Shown: piece by piece, positions 32,300-43,712 of the stretch
Numbering within the stretch: the stretch's first letter is position 1
Layout: the number at the start of each line of letters is the position of its first letter
Source of the DNA: Neoarius graeffei
Lineage: Eukaryota > Chordata > Actinopteri > Siluriformes > Ariidae
Reading direction: 5' to 3'
Length of the DNA: 64,000 bases
NCBI RefSeq assembly: GCF_027579695.1
Contig: NC_083569.1
Span: forward strand, 76,557,149 to 76,621,148
Position numbers and translations under genes: made by a program
The notes under the pieces: generated by a model
What the model saw: only the letters and a program-made list of their open reading frames with translations
The model's database searches: none
Told to the model about the DNA's origin: nothing

Positions 32300-35200
32300 G
32301 AGATCACTATTACTTACTTACTTATCCTCTTCATCCCGTGTGGGACATAAGGCTGTGAGTTTCCTCCACTGGGGCCTGTTCTGTGCTAAAGACTGAGCTG
32401 CATCCCAGGTGATCCCTATGGCCACTAGATCTCTAGCCACAGTACGTCTCCATGTAGTTTTAGGACGTCCTCGTTTCCTCTTCCCCTCAGGGGCCCATTG
32501 TAGGGCAACTTTGGGGATACGGTCATCCGACATCCGTAGAACATGGCCCAGCTATTTTAATCTTCTGGTGGAAATTTCAGTAGACAGTTGTTTTGTGTTT
32601 GTTTTTCTGTACAGTTCTTCGTTACTGATTTTGTTAAGCCAGTAGATATTACATATTCTACGCAGACAGTTATTGTGAAATACATCGATTTTCTTCATGT
32701 CTGACTTTGTAACTCTCCAGCACTCAGAACCATACAACAGGATGGACTTTACGTTGCTGTTATAGAGTCTGAGCTTTGTTTTTAGGCTGAACGATTTAGA
32801 CTTCCAGATGACACGGAGGCGACTGAAGGATCCTCTAGCTTTGCCAAGTCAGGCCTGAATATCCTTTTGTACTCCATTGTCAGCACTCATGACACTGCCT
32901 AAGTATGTAAAGTCTTCCACACACTCCAGAGGCTCTCCATCAATGCAAATTGGGGGCACTGTAGGTGTGTTAATGCACATTACTTGAGTCTTTTTCTTAT
33001 TGATGTCCAGTCCAGTTTGTTTGACATATTCATTTAGTAGGCTGGTCTTTTCCTGGAGCTGGTTATGTATGGAAGCTAAGGCTGTGAGATCATCAGCAAA
33101 ATCAAGGTCTTAGAGGTAGGTAGTGGAGGTCCATTTAATACCTCGAGGACAGGCAGAAGTTGTTTCCCGCATCACCCAGTCAATCACAATTAGAAACAGG
33201 ATGGGGGAGAGGATGCATCCTTGCCTTACTCCAGAATTGACACTGAACAGTTTGCTCAAACTGTTTTCCAGAATTACACTACATTCAAAGTTTTCGTAGA
33301 ATTTCCCTATGATAGAAACGATTTTGGATGGTATGCCATATGTCCTTAAGATCTTCCACAGACTTTCCTGGTGAACACTGTCAAATGCCTTTTTGAAGTC
33401 AATAAAGTTTATGAGTAGTGGGGCGTTCCATTCTATACACTGTTCTATGATGTTTCGAAGGGTAAAGATCCGGTCTATACAACCTCTTCCTTTACGAAAT
33501 CCTGCCTGTTCCTGTCTCAACTTGGTGTCGATGGCAGTATCAATTCTCTTAAGGAGAACTCTACAGAAGACCTTACTCGGAATGGATAGGAGCGTTATTC
33601 CTCGCCAGTTGTTACAATTGCTGAGGTCACCTTTCTTTGGAATTTTAAAGATAAGGCCCTTAGACCAATCATCCGGAATGGTTTCATGTTCCCAAATCTT
33701 TGCAAACAGATCAGTAAGTACAAGAGTGGCTGTGGCACAATCCGCTTTCAATAGCTCTGCCTGTAGTGAGTCAATGCCAGGTGCCTTACCATTCTTCATT
33801 GCCCTAATGGCTGCCTCTACCTCGGCCTGGGAAGGCGGGCTGCTGTCAATGGTGTCATCATCAGAGGGTTCAGAGTCTATGGGTTCATCAGGGTCTGGTC
33901 TATTAACTACCTCTTCAAAGTGCTGTACCCACCTTGCTGCTTGTTCCCTTTCAGTTGTTAACATTTTGCCCTGCTTATCTCTGATTGGAACAGAACTGGT
34001 GGTGCTTTGGTTACATAACCTTTTGGTGATCTTATACACTGTACTCAGTTCCCCCCTTGATGCAGCATTTCCAGCTTCACTGGCCAATTCCTCCACAAAG
34101 GCTCTCTTATCCCTACGAGCACTTCTCTTGACTTCTTTATCCTTTGCCCTATACTCGGCCTTTACATGTTGTATCTTAGTACTGAGTAATTTACTTTTCA
34201 TGTTCCTCCTGTCATCTATTTTGTTCCAAGTCTCTCGTGTTATCCACTCTTTGTCTTTCCTCTTTCTGAAGCCTAGGACACTTTTTGCCATGTCTCTGTA
34301 CACTGTCGTAATAGTGTCCCAGGTTGTTTCCACAACATCCTGGTCCTCTGTGTTTTCTAGGGCTTTGAAGCGGTTTCTAAGTTCAATGGCAAACTCCTTC
34401 CTGATTTCGGGTACACGCAGTTTGTGGACGTCATATACTTTGCGTCTTTGTTTGGTGGGAGGTATTGCCCTTAGTTTCAGCCTGACCTTGGCTACCACTA
34501 GGTGGTGGTCACTGCCAACATCAGCCCCATGGTAGACTCTGACATCCAGGAGTGATCTCTGCCACTTCTTATTAATAATAATGTGATCAATTTGGTTTAT
34601 GGTATGCCCATCTGGGGGCATCCATGTCAGTTTGTGAATGTTTTTGTGAGGAAAGATCATCCCTCCAATTACGCACCTATTACTAAGGTAAAGGTCAACT
34701 AATCTTTTCCTGTTGTCATTAATGACTCCGCACCCATGTCGTCCCATTGCATACTCCCTTCCAGAGTTGTCACTCCCAGCTTTGGCATTTATGTCTCCTA
34801 TAATTAGTAACATGTCATGTTGTGGGACTTTGGAGATTGCCCGTTGCAACTGTTCGTACCATTCATCTTTTGCCTCTTCTTCCGCTTCATTTGTGGGAGC
34901 ATAGCATTGCAGGACTGTTAGCCTATAGAACCTAGAATCAAACCTTGCTCTAATCAGCCTGTCGCTAATGGGCTCCCACTCTAAGAGAGATTTTGTTGTT
35001 TGTTTGTTGACTAACAGAGCTACACCATTGGTATGTTGGTTGTCTTTGCCTGAGTAGAGGATAGTTACGCCATCACTAGTTGCCTTGTGCCCTGAGCCAG
35101 TCCACCTACACTCGCTTACACCAAGTATGTCTAAGTTGTAGTTTTGCATTTCTCTACTGACTTGTGCTGTTTTTGAGGTTTCATACATTGTACGCACATT

Positions 35201-35438
35201 CCATGCTCCAATACAAATTGTACTTTTAGGGCCTAGGAGACTCCAATTCAAGCTTCCGGCTTCCTGAGGTAGGCTTTTACCGGGAGCTGTCATGGTGCCT
35301 GCATGTTGGCTAGAGCCTCCTCTCTGGCCCTGGGATCTGGTTTCTCTTACAGTTTCGATAACAGGTGTAAAGTTTTACAAGATGGGGTTGTTGACCCCAC
35401 GCCAACCCCCAACCTGGAGGACCACTAGAGATCACTAT
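32300..35438 (-). mobile_element. RTE-like LINE with 11-bp target-site duplication
   Basis: GAGATCACTAT flanks the element perfectly (32300-32310 and 35428-35438). The main frame (35293-33110, 727 residues) holds an endonuclease (IGAWNVRTM, GVSECRWTG, GDINAKAG, GSDHHLVVA) and reverse transcriptase (KAPGIDSL, GITLLSIPSK, QAGFRKGRG, IDFKKAFDS, GVRQGCILSP). A stop at 33109 comes just before the catalytic DLDFADD. The same frame continues past it and past at least two more stops to the C-terminal GKRKRGRPKTTWRR. There is no RNase H. The 3' tail is a TAAG repeat. RTE-like placement is from memory of motif style. Confidence 0.88.
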
Positions 35439-35889
35439 GGATATTCATTCTAGTAAATCTGAAATTAAAATGATAGTCAAGTCAAAGTCTAAGGAAAAAT
35501 GGCAAAGTGACTGGAATAATGTTAACACTGGTAGGAAATATCACAGTATTCAAAGGTTTGTGGGTGGTGCAAGACCAACTGCTAGAGCCACTCATGAGGA
35601 AGATATTATTTCTAGGATGAGGTTTGGGCACACTGGTTTGAACAGTACTCTATTTCTTTCAAAAAAGCATGCTGATGGAAAGTGTAGTGTATTTGATGCT
35701 GTTGAGACCGTAGAGCATGTTATAGAATACTGTATGAAGTTTGACCAGGAGAGGCAGCAACTTATCCAAGAGCTAGAGGCAGAAAGTGTGCCTTTAAAAA
35801 TAAATACAATTCTTCAGAAAAATTCAGGCAAAGTTTGCTTTAGGTTTTTGTTTCACTTCTTGGAAGAATCTGGTCTGATTAGAATTTAG

Positions 35890-35923
35890 GATTTATTTAT
35901 TTATTTATTTATTTATTTATTTT
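35890..35923. repeat. (ATTT)n microsatellite
   Basis: About eight TTTA units directly after the LINE stop codon. Confidence 0.9.
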
Positions 35924-36040
35924 AGTATTACTTAGATATCCAGACTCACACTCCATTTCGGTAGGTGGCGGTAATGCTTCCAAAAGTTGTTTGCTAATCA
36001 CCATTAAAAAGGAAGAAGAAGAAGAAGTAGACAAATGGCC

Positions 36041-36730
36041 CTTTTCCACTACCCTTTTTCAGCTCACTTCAGCTCACTTCAGCCCGACACGGCTCGCATT
36101 TCGACTACCAAAGAACAGCATGACTCGGCTCGCTTCAGCCCTGCTTAGCCCCTAAAACTCGCACGGTTTTGGAGTGGGGCTGAAGCGAGCCAAAGCGAGC
36201 CGAGTGAGGCTGGGGGCGTGAGCAGACACTCCCCTGTGCACTGATTGGTGAGGAGGAGTGTCCTCACATGCCCACACATACCCTGCCAGCACGCTGGGAT
36301 CTGTAAACACTGTAAACCCGGAAGAAGAAGAATTACGAATTATGAGAATTTCTGAAGCCTTATGCGCCTCGCCTCATCTATACGCTCTTGCCAGTATCTG
36401 TTGGCGTTGTCGGTGACAACAAGCCACAGCACCAAGACCAGCAACACTAACGACTCCATGTCCTCCATGTTTATTGTTTACTATTCTGGTCGTGAGACTA
36501 CCGCTTAAAAGGTCACTGATGTCACTGTTTGCGCTGCTTAACGACATCACGTGATGTCCACCCACTTTCGCTAACTCCACCCAATGTGTCCACCCACTTC
36601 CAGCCAGCACGGTTCAGCGCGGTTGTAGTCGAAATGCAACTCCAACAGCCCCGCTCAGCTCGACTCAGCCCAACTCAGCACGGCACGGCTCAGCCCGACT
36701 CAGCCGTGTTTGTAGTGGAAAAGCGGCAAA
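36041..36730. mobile_element. MITE with TTTTCCACTAC ends, copy 1
   Basis: The left end is GGCCCTTTTCCACTACC; the right end reverse-complemented is GCCGCTTTTCCACTAC. Both subterminal regions are built of CAGC(C/T)CGACTCAG-like repeats. It sits exactly between the LINE 3' tail and the Tc1 transposase start. The inverted second copy is at 51943-52626. Confidence 0.75.
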
Positions 36731-36768
36731 AGTCTGATCTTCACAACACATGTTTGTGGAAGTGTATC

Positions 36769-37658
36769 ATGGCACGAACAAAGGAGATTTCTGAGGACCT
36801 CAGAAAAAGCGTTGTTGATGCTCATCAGGCTGGAAAAGGATACAAAACCATCTCTAAAGAGTTTGGACTCCACCAATCCACAGTCAGACAGATTGTGTAC
36901 AAATGGAGGAAATTCAAGACCATTGTTACCCTCCCCAGGAGTGGTCGACCAACAAAGATCACTCCAAGAGCAAGGTGTGTAATAGTCAGCGAGGTCACAA
37001 AGAAAGCCAAAAGAACATTGCTGCTCATCTGCAATTTGCTAAAGATCACGTGGACAAGCCAGAAGGCTATTGGAAAAATGTTTTGTGGACAGATGAGACC
37101 AATATAGAACTTTTTGGTTTAAATGAGAAGCGTTATGTTTGGAGAAAGGAAAACACTGCCTTCCAGCATAAGAACCTTATCCCATCTGTGAAACATGGTG
37201 GTGGTAGTATCATGGTTTGGGCCTGTTTTGCTGCATCTGGGCCAGGACGGCTTGCCATCATTGATGGATCAATGAATTCTGAATTATACCAGTGAATTCT
37301 AAAGGAAAATGTCAGGACATCTGCCCATGAACTGAATCTCAAGAGAAGGTGGGTCATGCAGCAAGACAACGACCCTAAGCACACAAGTCGTTCTACCAAA
37401 GAATGGTTAAAGAAGAATAAAGTGAATGTTTTGGAATGGCCAAGTCAAAGTCCTGACCTTGATCCAATCGAAATGTTGTGGAAGGACCTGAAGCGAGCAG
37501 TTCATGTGAGGAAACCCACCAACATCCCAGAGTTGAAGCTGTTCTGTACGGAGGAATGGGCTAAAATTCCTCCAAGCTGGTGTGCAGGACTGATCAACAG
37601 TTACCGGAAACGTTTAGTTGCAGTTATTGCTGCACAAGGAGGTCACACCAGATACTGA
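36769..37658 (+). pseudogene. Tc1 transposase of the split element, broken
   Basis: It starts MARTKEISEDLRKSVVDAHQ and has a GRPTKI box; a deletion and frame change fall between RARCVI and FAKDHVDK. It resumes to show the catalytic QQDNDPKHTS and SPDLDPIEMLW; the first Asp is in LWTDET. An in-frame stop follows MNSELYQ. The DD34E residues survive but the gene is dead. Confidence 0.9.
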
Positions 37659-38146
37659 AAGCAAAGGTTCACATACTTTTGCCACTCACAGATATGTAAT
37701 ATTGGATCATTTTCCTCAATAAATCAATGACCACATATAATATTTTTGTCTCATTTGTTTAACTGGGTTCTCTTTATCTACTTTTAGAACCTTTGTGAAA
37801 ATCTGATGATGTTTTAGGTCATATTTATGCAGAAATATAGAAAATTCTAAAGGGTTCACAAACTTTCAAGCACCACTGTATCTTGTAGAAGCAGCCACAG
37901 TTCTTCTGGACACTTTGTCACACTCGCTTCTTCATTTTCCAATTTAGGCTGGCTAAGACTTTTGTACTGTACTTTACATTTGGTGGTTTGTTGATTTGTT
38001 GTACACATCTCTACATCTGCTGATAAAAGGATCTGCCCCATCCAACCTGCTCCAGTACAAGAGGCACATTTTGATCATAATCTTGTAAGAACATACCATA
38101 TGCACGTGTATGAGTTTGTGCATGTGTACGTATGTACGTGCGTACT

Positions 38147-38155
38147 TATATAAAG
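38147..38155 (+). promoter_or_regulatory. TATA box of PLAC8-like gene B
   Basis: TATATAAAG stands about 30 bp before a likely short non-coding exon that ends with donor GTAGGA. Confidence 0.6.
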
Positions 38156-38177
38156 CCACACATGCCTTTTCTTCAGA

Positions 38178-38242
38178 GTTCAGACACTTCTTTTCGTCTT
38201 TCTCTTCCTGAGCTGTCTCCTTTACCTTGATGCACCATTAAG
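38178..38242 (+). other. Probable non-coding first exon of gene B
   Basis: The start is inferred from the TATA position. The exon ends CACCATTAAG before GTAGGA at 38243. The next exon follows a TATTTTAG acceptor and carries the start codon at 38468. Confidence 0.5.
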
Positions 38243-38467
38243 GTAGGACTCTCTAAAGACATTATCTATTACTGCTACGAATTAGCTGATGTAAAATGAC
38301 TTATTCAACTGCTTTAAATAGTTAAAAGGAAAGATTTTTCCAGCTGTTTCATATTTTTTTTCCATAATCCCAAATAAAAAACTAAGTGTCCCAGGTGACA
38401 GATAAATTAATATTCCCTTCATGGTATCATAGTATTATTATACTTTTGTATTTTAGATAATTAAATC

Positions 38468-39448
38468 ATGGAGACTAAACTGATCAGTGAGCAGCCCAAG
38501 CCGCTTCAAATCAGTCCAAGTGGCGAGGAGTGGTCCACCGGCCTCTGCGAGTGTGACAGCATCTGTGACTGTGAGTGAAACAGCTGTTTCTTTCCATGCT
38601 TTTAATTTTTTTTAAAGTTTTTATGCAAATTGAATTTGGCACGACATTTTACCTTTTACTGACGGTTAGACGTACATTCCTCATGCAAATAATGTCATAT
38701 CTTTCATTTATATACATTTCACTGTAGGTACTGAATCAAATCATATGCTTTAAGATTAATACTTGAATAATAAGGCAGGAGTCACTGTCTTTATATACTA
38801 TATGAAATTAACATGTGAGTGGTGCAGAATTATCAGCAAAATAGTGATGGGTTTTGTGTCTGTCCAGGTTGCTTTGCATTTTGGTGTGTCCCCTGCTTCA
38901 ACTGCATCACAGCCAGGGACCATGGTGAGTGTTTGTGTCTGCCTCTGCTTGAGTGCTGTGGATTCGTCCCACCCATTACCATGGCGATGCGAGTGTCCAC
39001 CAGACTCACCTATGGTATTGAGGTAAAGATATTTTGGACATTCTGTGCTCAATTATTTCACTGTTTGCTTTATTATTCAACTATTTGCTACTTCTTTGGG
39101 TGCAGAGGTCAGGATCAAATACAGGACTCTTCTTTAATCCAAATAATCATCAGTAATCAACAAATACTTCTAATTATTAATTTAATAATAATGCGTGTGT
39201 AATGTGAAACAAGGCGTTAAAAAAATATATCGACGGAAAGTTAATTGAACCACTGAAGTCAAGAAATACCTCAAAGCTGCACTTGAACGTTTAAGTTTTC
39301 TCACCTCCCTACCTTGCTGTTTCACCAGGACACCATATGCAATGACTGTGTGTACGCCTGCTGCTGTGGCCCCTGCACCTGGTGCCAAATAAGACGTGAG
39401 ATGAAGGCCCGTCACCATCCTGTAACGAGGTTACATATAAAGAAATAA
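38468..39448 (+). CDS. PLAC8/cornifelin-family cysteine-rich protein, gene B
   Basis: Exons are 38468-38570, 38868-39022 and 39329-39448 (103, 155 and 120 bp), giving 125 residues; introns are 297 and 306 bp. Acceptors are CTGTCCAG and TTCACCAG; donors are GTGAGT and GTAAAG. The N-terminus METKLISEQPKP leads to EEWSTGLCECDSICDC. Exon 2 has CFAFWCVPCFNC, ARDHGECLCLPL and RLTYGIE; exon 3 has DTICNDCVYACCCGPC and WCQIRREMKARHHP. The PLAC8 domain covers nearly the whole protein. Exon lengths and phases equal those of genes A and C. It sits in a compact, transposon-free block with its own TATA box and poly(A) signal. The role of the family is poorly understood; the cornifelin versus PLAC8 paralogue is not decided here. 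Confidence 0.93.
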
Positions 39449-39659
39449 CATCATCATCATCTCCTACTATCATCAGATGAATTGTAATGCTATCAGAATC
39501 ATCCAAGAGACACTTTTGTGGATCCTTTAACAGTTAATCACTATCTGGGGCTCAGGTCTGATATGTGTCAACCAAAATGCTCATGTATGAAGACGTATAC
39601 TTTCTAAAAACAAGCATTTTGTAAAATGCTCAGTGCCCCTCTTTGTATTTATAATTCTG

Positions 39660-39735
39660 AGATATTATATTATATTATATTATATTATATTATATTATAT
39701 TATATTATATTATATTATATTATATTATATTATAT
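39660..39735. repeat. (ATATT)n pentanucleotide microsatellite
   Basis: About 15 TATAT/TATTA units in the 3' region of gene B. Confidence 0.95.
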
Positions 39736-39847
39736 CCAGTACATTCCTGCCTGGATAGTATTTGTCTATTCCCATTTTTTTCATTGTGCTGATTCTCAAA
39801 CCCAAAATTCTTTGCTGAAACTGTATCAAAATATGTACACAAGCATA

Positions 39848-39853
39848 AATAAA
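39848..39853 (+). promoter_or_regulatory. Candidate poly(A) signal of gene B
   Basis: AATAAA about 400 bp after the stop codon, past the microsatellite. Confidence 0.5.
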
Positions 39854-39904
39854 CGATTGACAGAAACGGTTCCTTTTCTTGTCTGTCCCTATTTCATAAT
39901 ATAA

Positions 39905-40510
39905 AAATCTACATGATCAGAAGATTCAGAATATATGACTATTCTAATTTTATCTGTCTAGTAAAGGCACACACACACACACACACATAAAAAAAAACAT
40001 AAGTCACTATAACTCTTTAAGACCAGTGCATAATGTTCTAAAACGTCTCCAACAAAAATATCAGCAGTCCTATATTTCATCCAGAGCGAGTCCAGAGGAA
40101 AGGTCGTAGTTGTTTTTGGATGTGGGAACTGGAACAGGTGTATAACTGTATCAGCAGTTTGGGAAATAGTCCTATGGGCAGCCTCGGGTAATGCTGAGCC
40201 TATCAGCTTTCATATTTTTTGCATTTGGCCCCAAGTACTCACAGTCAACTGAGAGAGCTTCTTTTGGATCTCTCTGTCCATGACCACAAAATCCTTCTTA
40301 ATGCTTTTCAGGGACAGAGAAGGCCATGTGTACCTGATGTCCTCATATGCACTTCTAACCTAATTATGTCATCAGCTGTGTGCTTTATGAATCACATCTA
40401 GGTTGCAGCCATCTCAACATAAAAACATTTTGCAATATATTTTGTGATATTGCAGAGATAAGGGCTTGGTTTGCGACAAAGTACTCAAATGTAAAGTGTT
40501 TAAAAGTGTA
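39905..40510. other. Unassigned stretch
   Basis: There is a short (AC)n near 39970; otherwise no gene or repeat recognised. Confidence 0.35.
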
Positions 40511-40514
40511 TAAA

Positions 40515-40764
40515 GCAGGTGGCACGGTGGTATAGTGGTTAGCACTGTCACCTCACAGCAAGACGGTTCTGGGTTCAAGCCCAGTGGCCGACAGGGGTTC
40601 CCCCACAGTTAAAAGACATGCGGTTAGGTTAACATGGGGCAGCCATGGCCTGAAGATTGGGCTGAAGTGCCCTTGAGCATGGCACCTAACCCCAAACTGC
40701 TCCCTGGGCACTGTAGCATAGCTGCCCACTGCTCTGGGTATATGTGTGTGTGCTCATTGCTCAC

Positions 40765-40821
<57 letters not shown>

Positions 40822-40885
40822 CATGTGTGTGTTCACTACTTCAGATGGGTTAAATGCAAAAGTTAAATTTCACTGTGTGCTTGAG
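40515..40885 (+). mobile_element. Composite SINE with internal (TG)n
   Basis: The head is CACGGTGGTATAGTGGTTAG with B-box GGGTTCAAGCCC. It changes after about 40640 to the second SINE body (GTGCCCTTGAGCATGGCACC), then a (TG)n run (40764-40820), then CTACTTCAGATGGGTTAAAT. It has the same order of parts as 10463-10845. Confidence 0.75.
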
Positions 40886-40903
40886 TGTTACATGTTTAAA
40901 GCA

Positions 40904-42497
40904 CAACCCCAATTCCAAAAAAGTTGGGACAAAGTACAAATTGTAAATAAAAACGGAATGCAGTAATTTATAAATATCAAAAACTGATATTGTATTCACA
41001 ATAGAACATAGACAACATATCAAATGTCGAAATTGAGACATTTTGAAATTTCATGCCAAATATTGGCTCATTTGAAATTTCATGACACCAACACATTTCA
41101 AAAAAGTTGGGACAGGGGCAATAAGAGGCTGGAAAAGTTAAAGGAACAGCTGGAGGACCAAATTGCAACTCATTAGGTCAATTGGCAATAGGTCATTAAC
41201 ATGACTGGGTATAAAAAGAGCATCTTGGAGTGGCAGCGGCTCTCAGAAGTAAAGATGGGAAGAGGATCACCAATCCCCCTAATTCTGTGCCGACAAATAG
41301 TGGAGCAATATCAGAAAGGAGTTCGACAGTGTAAAATTGCAAAGAGTTTGAACATATCATCATCTACAGTGCATAATATCATCAAAAGATTCAGAGAATC
41401 TGGAAGAATCTCTGTGCATAAGGGTCAAGGCCGGAAAAACATACTGGGTGCCCGTGATCTTCGGGCCCTTAGACGGCACTGCATCACATACAGGCATGCT
41501 TCTGTATTGGAAATCACAAAATGGGCTCAGGAATATTTCCAGAGAACATTATCTGTGAACACAATTCACCGTGCCATCCGCCGTTGCCAGCTAAAACTCT
41601 ATATTTCAAAGAAGAAGCCGTATCTAAACACGATCCAGAAGCGCAGACGTCTTCTCTGGGCCAAGGCTCATTTAAAATGGACTGTGGTAAAGTGGAAAAC
41701 TGTTCTGTGGTCAGACGAATCAAAATTTGAAGTTCTTTATGGAAATCAGGGACGCCGTGTCATTTGGACTAAAGAGGAGAAGGACGACCCAAGTTGTTAT
41801 CAGCGCTCAGTTCAGAAGCCTGCATCTCTGATGGTATGGGGTTGCATTAGTGCGTGTGGCATGGGCAGCTTACACATCTGGAAAGACACCATCAATGCTG
41901 AAAGGTATATCCAGGTTCTAGAGCAACATATGCTCCCATCCAGACGACGTCTCTTTCAGGGAAGACCTTGCATTTTCCAACATGACAATGCCAAACCACA
42001 TACTGCATCAATTACAGCATCATGGCTGCGTAGAAGAAGGGTCCGGGTACTGAACTGGCCAGCCTGCAGTCCAGATCTTTCACCCATAGAAAACATTTGG
42101 CGCATCATAAAACGGAAGATACAACAAAAAAGACGTAAGACAGTTGAGCAACTAGAATCCTACATTAGACAAGAATGGGTTAACATTCCTATCCCTAAAC
42201 TTGAGCAACTTGTCTCCTCAGTCCCCAGACATTTACAGACTGTTGTAAAGAGAAAAGGGGATGTCTCACAGTGGTAAACATGGCCTTGTCCCAACTTTTT
42301 TGAGATGTGTTGTTGTCATGAAATTTAAAATCACCTAATTTTTCTCTTTAAATGATACATTTTCTCAGTTTAAACATTTGATATGTCATCTATGTTCTAT
42401 TCTGAATAAAATATGGAATTTTGAAACTTCCACATCATTGCATTCCGTTTTTATTTACAATTTGTACTTTGTCCCAACTTTTTTGGAATCGGGGTTG
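40904..42497 (+). mobile_element. Tc1-like transposon, CAACCCC family, copy 2, apparently whole
   Basis: The termini CAACCCCAATTCCAAAAAAG and TTTTTTGGAATCGGGGTTG are both present, with second inner repeats near 41095 and 42290 (AAAAGTTGGGAC type). It carries one uninterrupted transposase. It lies between genes B and C. Confidence 0.93.
41255..42277 (+). CDS. Tc1-family transposase, open frame
   Basis: A 340-residue frame from [11 protein letters not shown] is the normal length for Tc1 transposases; an upstream in-frame Met at 41201 would add 18 residues, which the sister copies do not support as the start. Residues 1-110 form the paired helix-turn-helix region ([17 protein letters not shown], then GQGRKN). 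The catalytic triad is Asp154 (LWSDESK), Asp244 ([10 protein letters not shown]) and Glu279 (SPIENIW), with exactly 34 residues between the last two (DD34E). The enzyme cuts and rejoins its own element at TA sites. No stop or frameshift is seen, unlike the copies at 10871 and 57544. Whether it is expressed or active cannot be told from sequence. Confidence 0.95.
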   Translation: MGRGSPIPLILCRQIVEQYQKGVRQCKIAKSLNISSSTVHNIIKRFRESGRISVHKGQGRKNILGARDLRALRRHCITYRHASVLEITKWAQEYFQRTLSVNTIHRAIRRCQLKLYISKKKPYLNTIQKRRRLLWAKAHLKWTVVKWKTVLWSDESKFEVLYGNQGRRVIWTKEEKDDPSCYQRSVQKPASLMVWGCISACGMGSLHIWKDTINAERYIQVLEQHMLPSRRRLFQGRPCIFQHDNAKPHTASITASWLRRRRVRVLNWPACSPDLSPIENIWRIIKRKIQQKRRKTVEQLESYIRQEWVNIPIPKLEQLVSSVPRHLQTVVKRKGDVSQW

Positions 42498-42523
42498 TAT
42501 TTGCATGTTATGTGTCTACAGTA

Positions 42524-42917
42524 TGTGGACAGTTTCTCTCATCTCATTATCTCTAGCCGCTTTATCCTTCTACAGGGTCGCAGGCAAGCTGGAGCCCATC
42601 CCAACTGACTATGGGCGAAAGGCAGGGTACACCCTGGACAAGTCGCCAGGTCATCACAGGGCCGACACATAGACACAGACAACCATTCACACTCACACCT
42701 ACGGTCAATTTAGAGTCACCAGTTAACCTAACCTGCATGTCTTTGGGCTGTGGGGGAAACCGGAGCACCTGGAGGAAACCCACGCGGACACGGGGAGAAC
42801 ATGCAAACTCCACACAGAAAGGCCCTCGCCGGCCCCGGGGCTCGAACCCAGGACCTTCTTGCTGTGAGGCGACAACGCTAACCACTACACCACCGTGCCG
42901 CCCCCTGTGGACAGTTT
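42524..42917 (-). mobile_element. SINE with 12-bp target-site duplication
   Basis: The complete leftward SINE is flanked by TGTGGACAGTTT (42524-42535 and 42906-42917). It sits just downstream of the intact Tc1. Confidence 0.92.
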
Positions 42918-43057
42918 ATAAATGTTATATAAGTTAAAATATTTTTGTTTTGCAAAAATGTATTTGCAAATGATCAAAGAAAAATGTGCACCTGAAAATA
43001 ACAAAGGACCAAATGAAATCCAACAGTATATTAAAAATGTAATAAGCCTGGAAATGT

Positions 43058-43119
43058 GTGCTGGGACTTGAACTCCCAACCTTCTTATCAATAACCCAGC
43101 ACCTTAAACACTGAGTGTA
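43058..43119 (-). repeat. SINE head fragment of a third type
   Basis: The reverse complement contains GGTTGGGAGTTCAAGTCCCA, a tRNA B-box-like block that I recognise from other fish SINEs. Only about 60 bp remain. Confidence 0.4.
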
Positions 43120-43654
43120 ATCAGTGTCTCATCAGCTTCATCAATGTAATAAAAAATTTTGCAAAACAATCCAGCTATTTCGTCTTATTTTGTCCTGGGG
43201 TTAAATCCTATTAACTTAAACTATATAAACAAAATTGGTAATGAAATGAATCCAGATTATCCAAATGCTTGGTACTTTTTCATCTTTACTGCTTTGAAGC
43301 CAAACCTTTAGCATAAGAATTGAAGAATTGCCACTCTATTGAAAAAGTACCTTGCTCATGTTGCAAAAACATATCCATGTGTTTGAACTTCAGAGTCAGA
43401 ACATTGTGATCTTCTCAATCTAATGATCTGGAATTTTTCTTCGAACTTACCTCACTAATATGCACCTGTCTGGCTAAGCCAGACACTCAGACTCTGTTCT
43501 GTGATAAGCATCCTGGAACACGTCAGTATGTATGTCTGTTTGTGCGTGTCTGGCAACAAGCGTGTTTACACCTTTGCACGTCTCTATGTTGATCCTTTTG
43601 CATGAAAAAAAAAAATGACGACATGGTATACCTAGCCCCCACCCTTTTTGTCTC

Positions 43655-43712
43655 AATAAAGTGTCCCAGTCGACAATCACTTTCCAATCCTGTCCTGAAA
43701 TTCATCTCGCAG
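43655..43712 (+). promoter_or_regulatory. Candidate promoter and non-coding exon of gene C
   Basis: AATAAAG (43655) may serve as a weak TATA. TTCATCTCGCAG ends at 43712 before GTAAGT, a strong donor. The start codon lies in the next exon at 44061. Confidence 0.4.

Larger units (their letters stand above)
27440..36024 (+). mobile_element. I-type LINE (endonuclease, reverse transcriptase, RNase H)
   Basis: An apurinic-type endonuclease starts at 27452 (ILQWNARSL, VICVQESWL, IWCGDFNTRS) and resumes after an insertion at 29188 (GSDHYPVV). Reverse transcriptase follows (NYRPIALTS, FFDVEKAYD, GTPQGSIISP, then LFADDGAMW at about 31020). RNase H motifs FTDASKS, VSDSASA and VPAHLG lie at 31900-32240. 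A C-terminal part with HVIEYC runs to 35889. The 3' end has GTAGGTGGCGGTAATGC and a GAA tail, which I recognise as typical of teleost I-type LINEs. It is inactive: there is a frameshift near 29785, stops near 29937 and 30133, and three large insertions. Confidence 0.85.
27126..37878 (+). mobile_element. Tc1-like transposon split by an 8.6-kb LINE
   Basis: The left end CAGTGGTGCTTGAAAGTTTT and right end AAACTTTCAAGCACCACTG are flanked by TA. The inverted repeats are about 200 bp (27126-27340 and 37676-37878). The transposase lies at 36769-37658. Everything from about 27440 to 36730 is later insertion. Confidence 0.9.

Noticed and set aside
33393-34535. 380-residue plus-strand frame
   Set aside because: It is the antisense shadow of the RTE-like LINE protein and has no recognisable domain.
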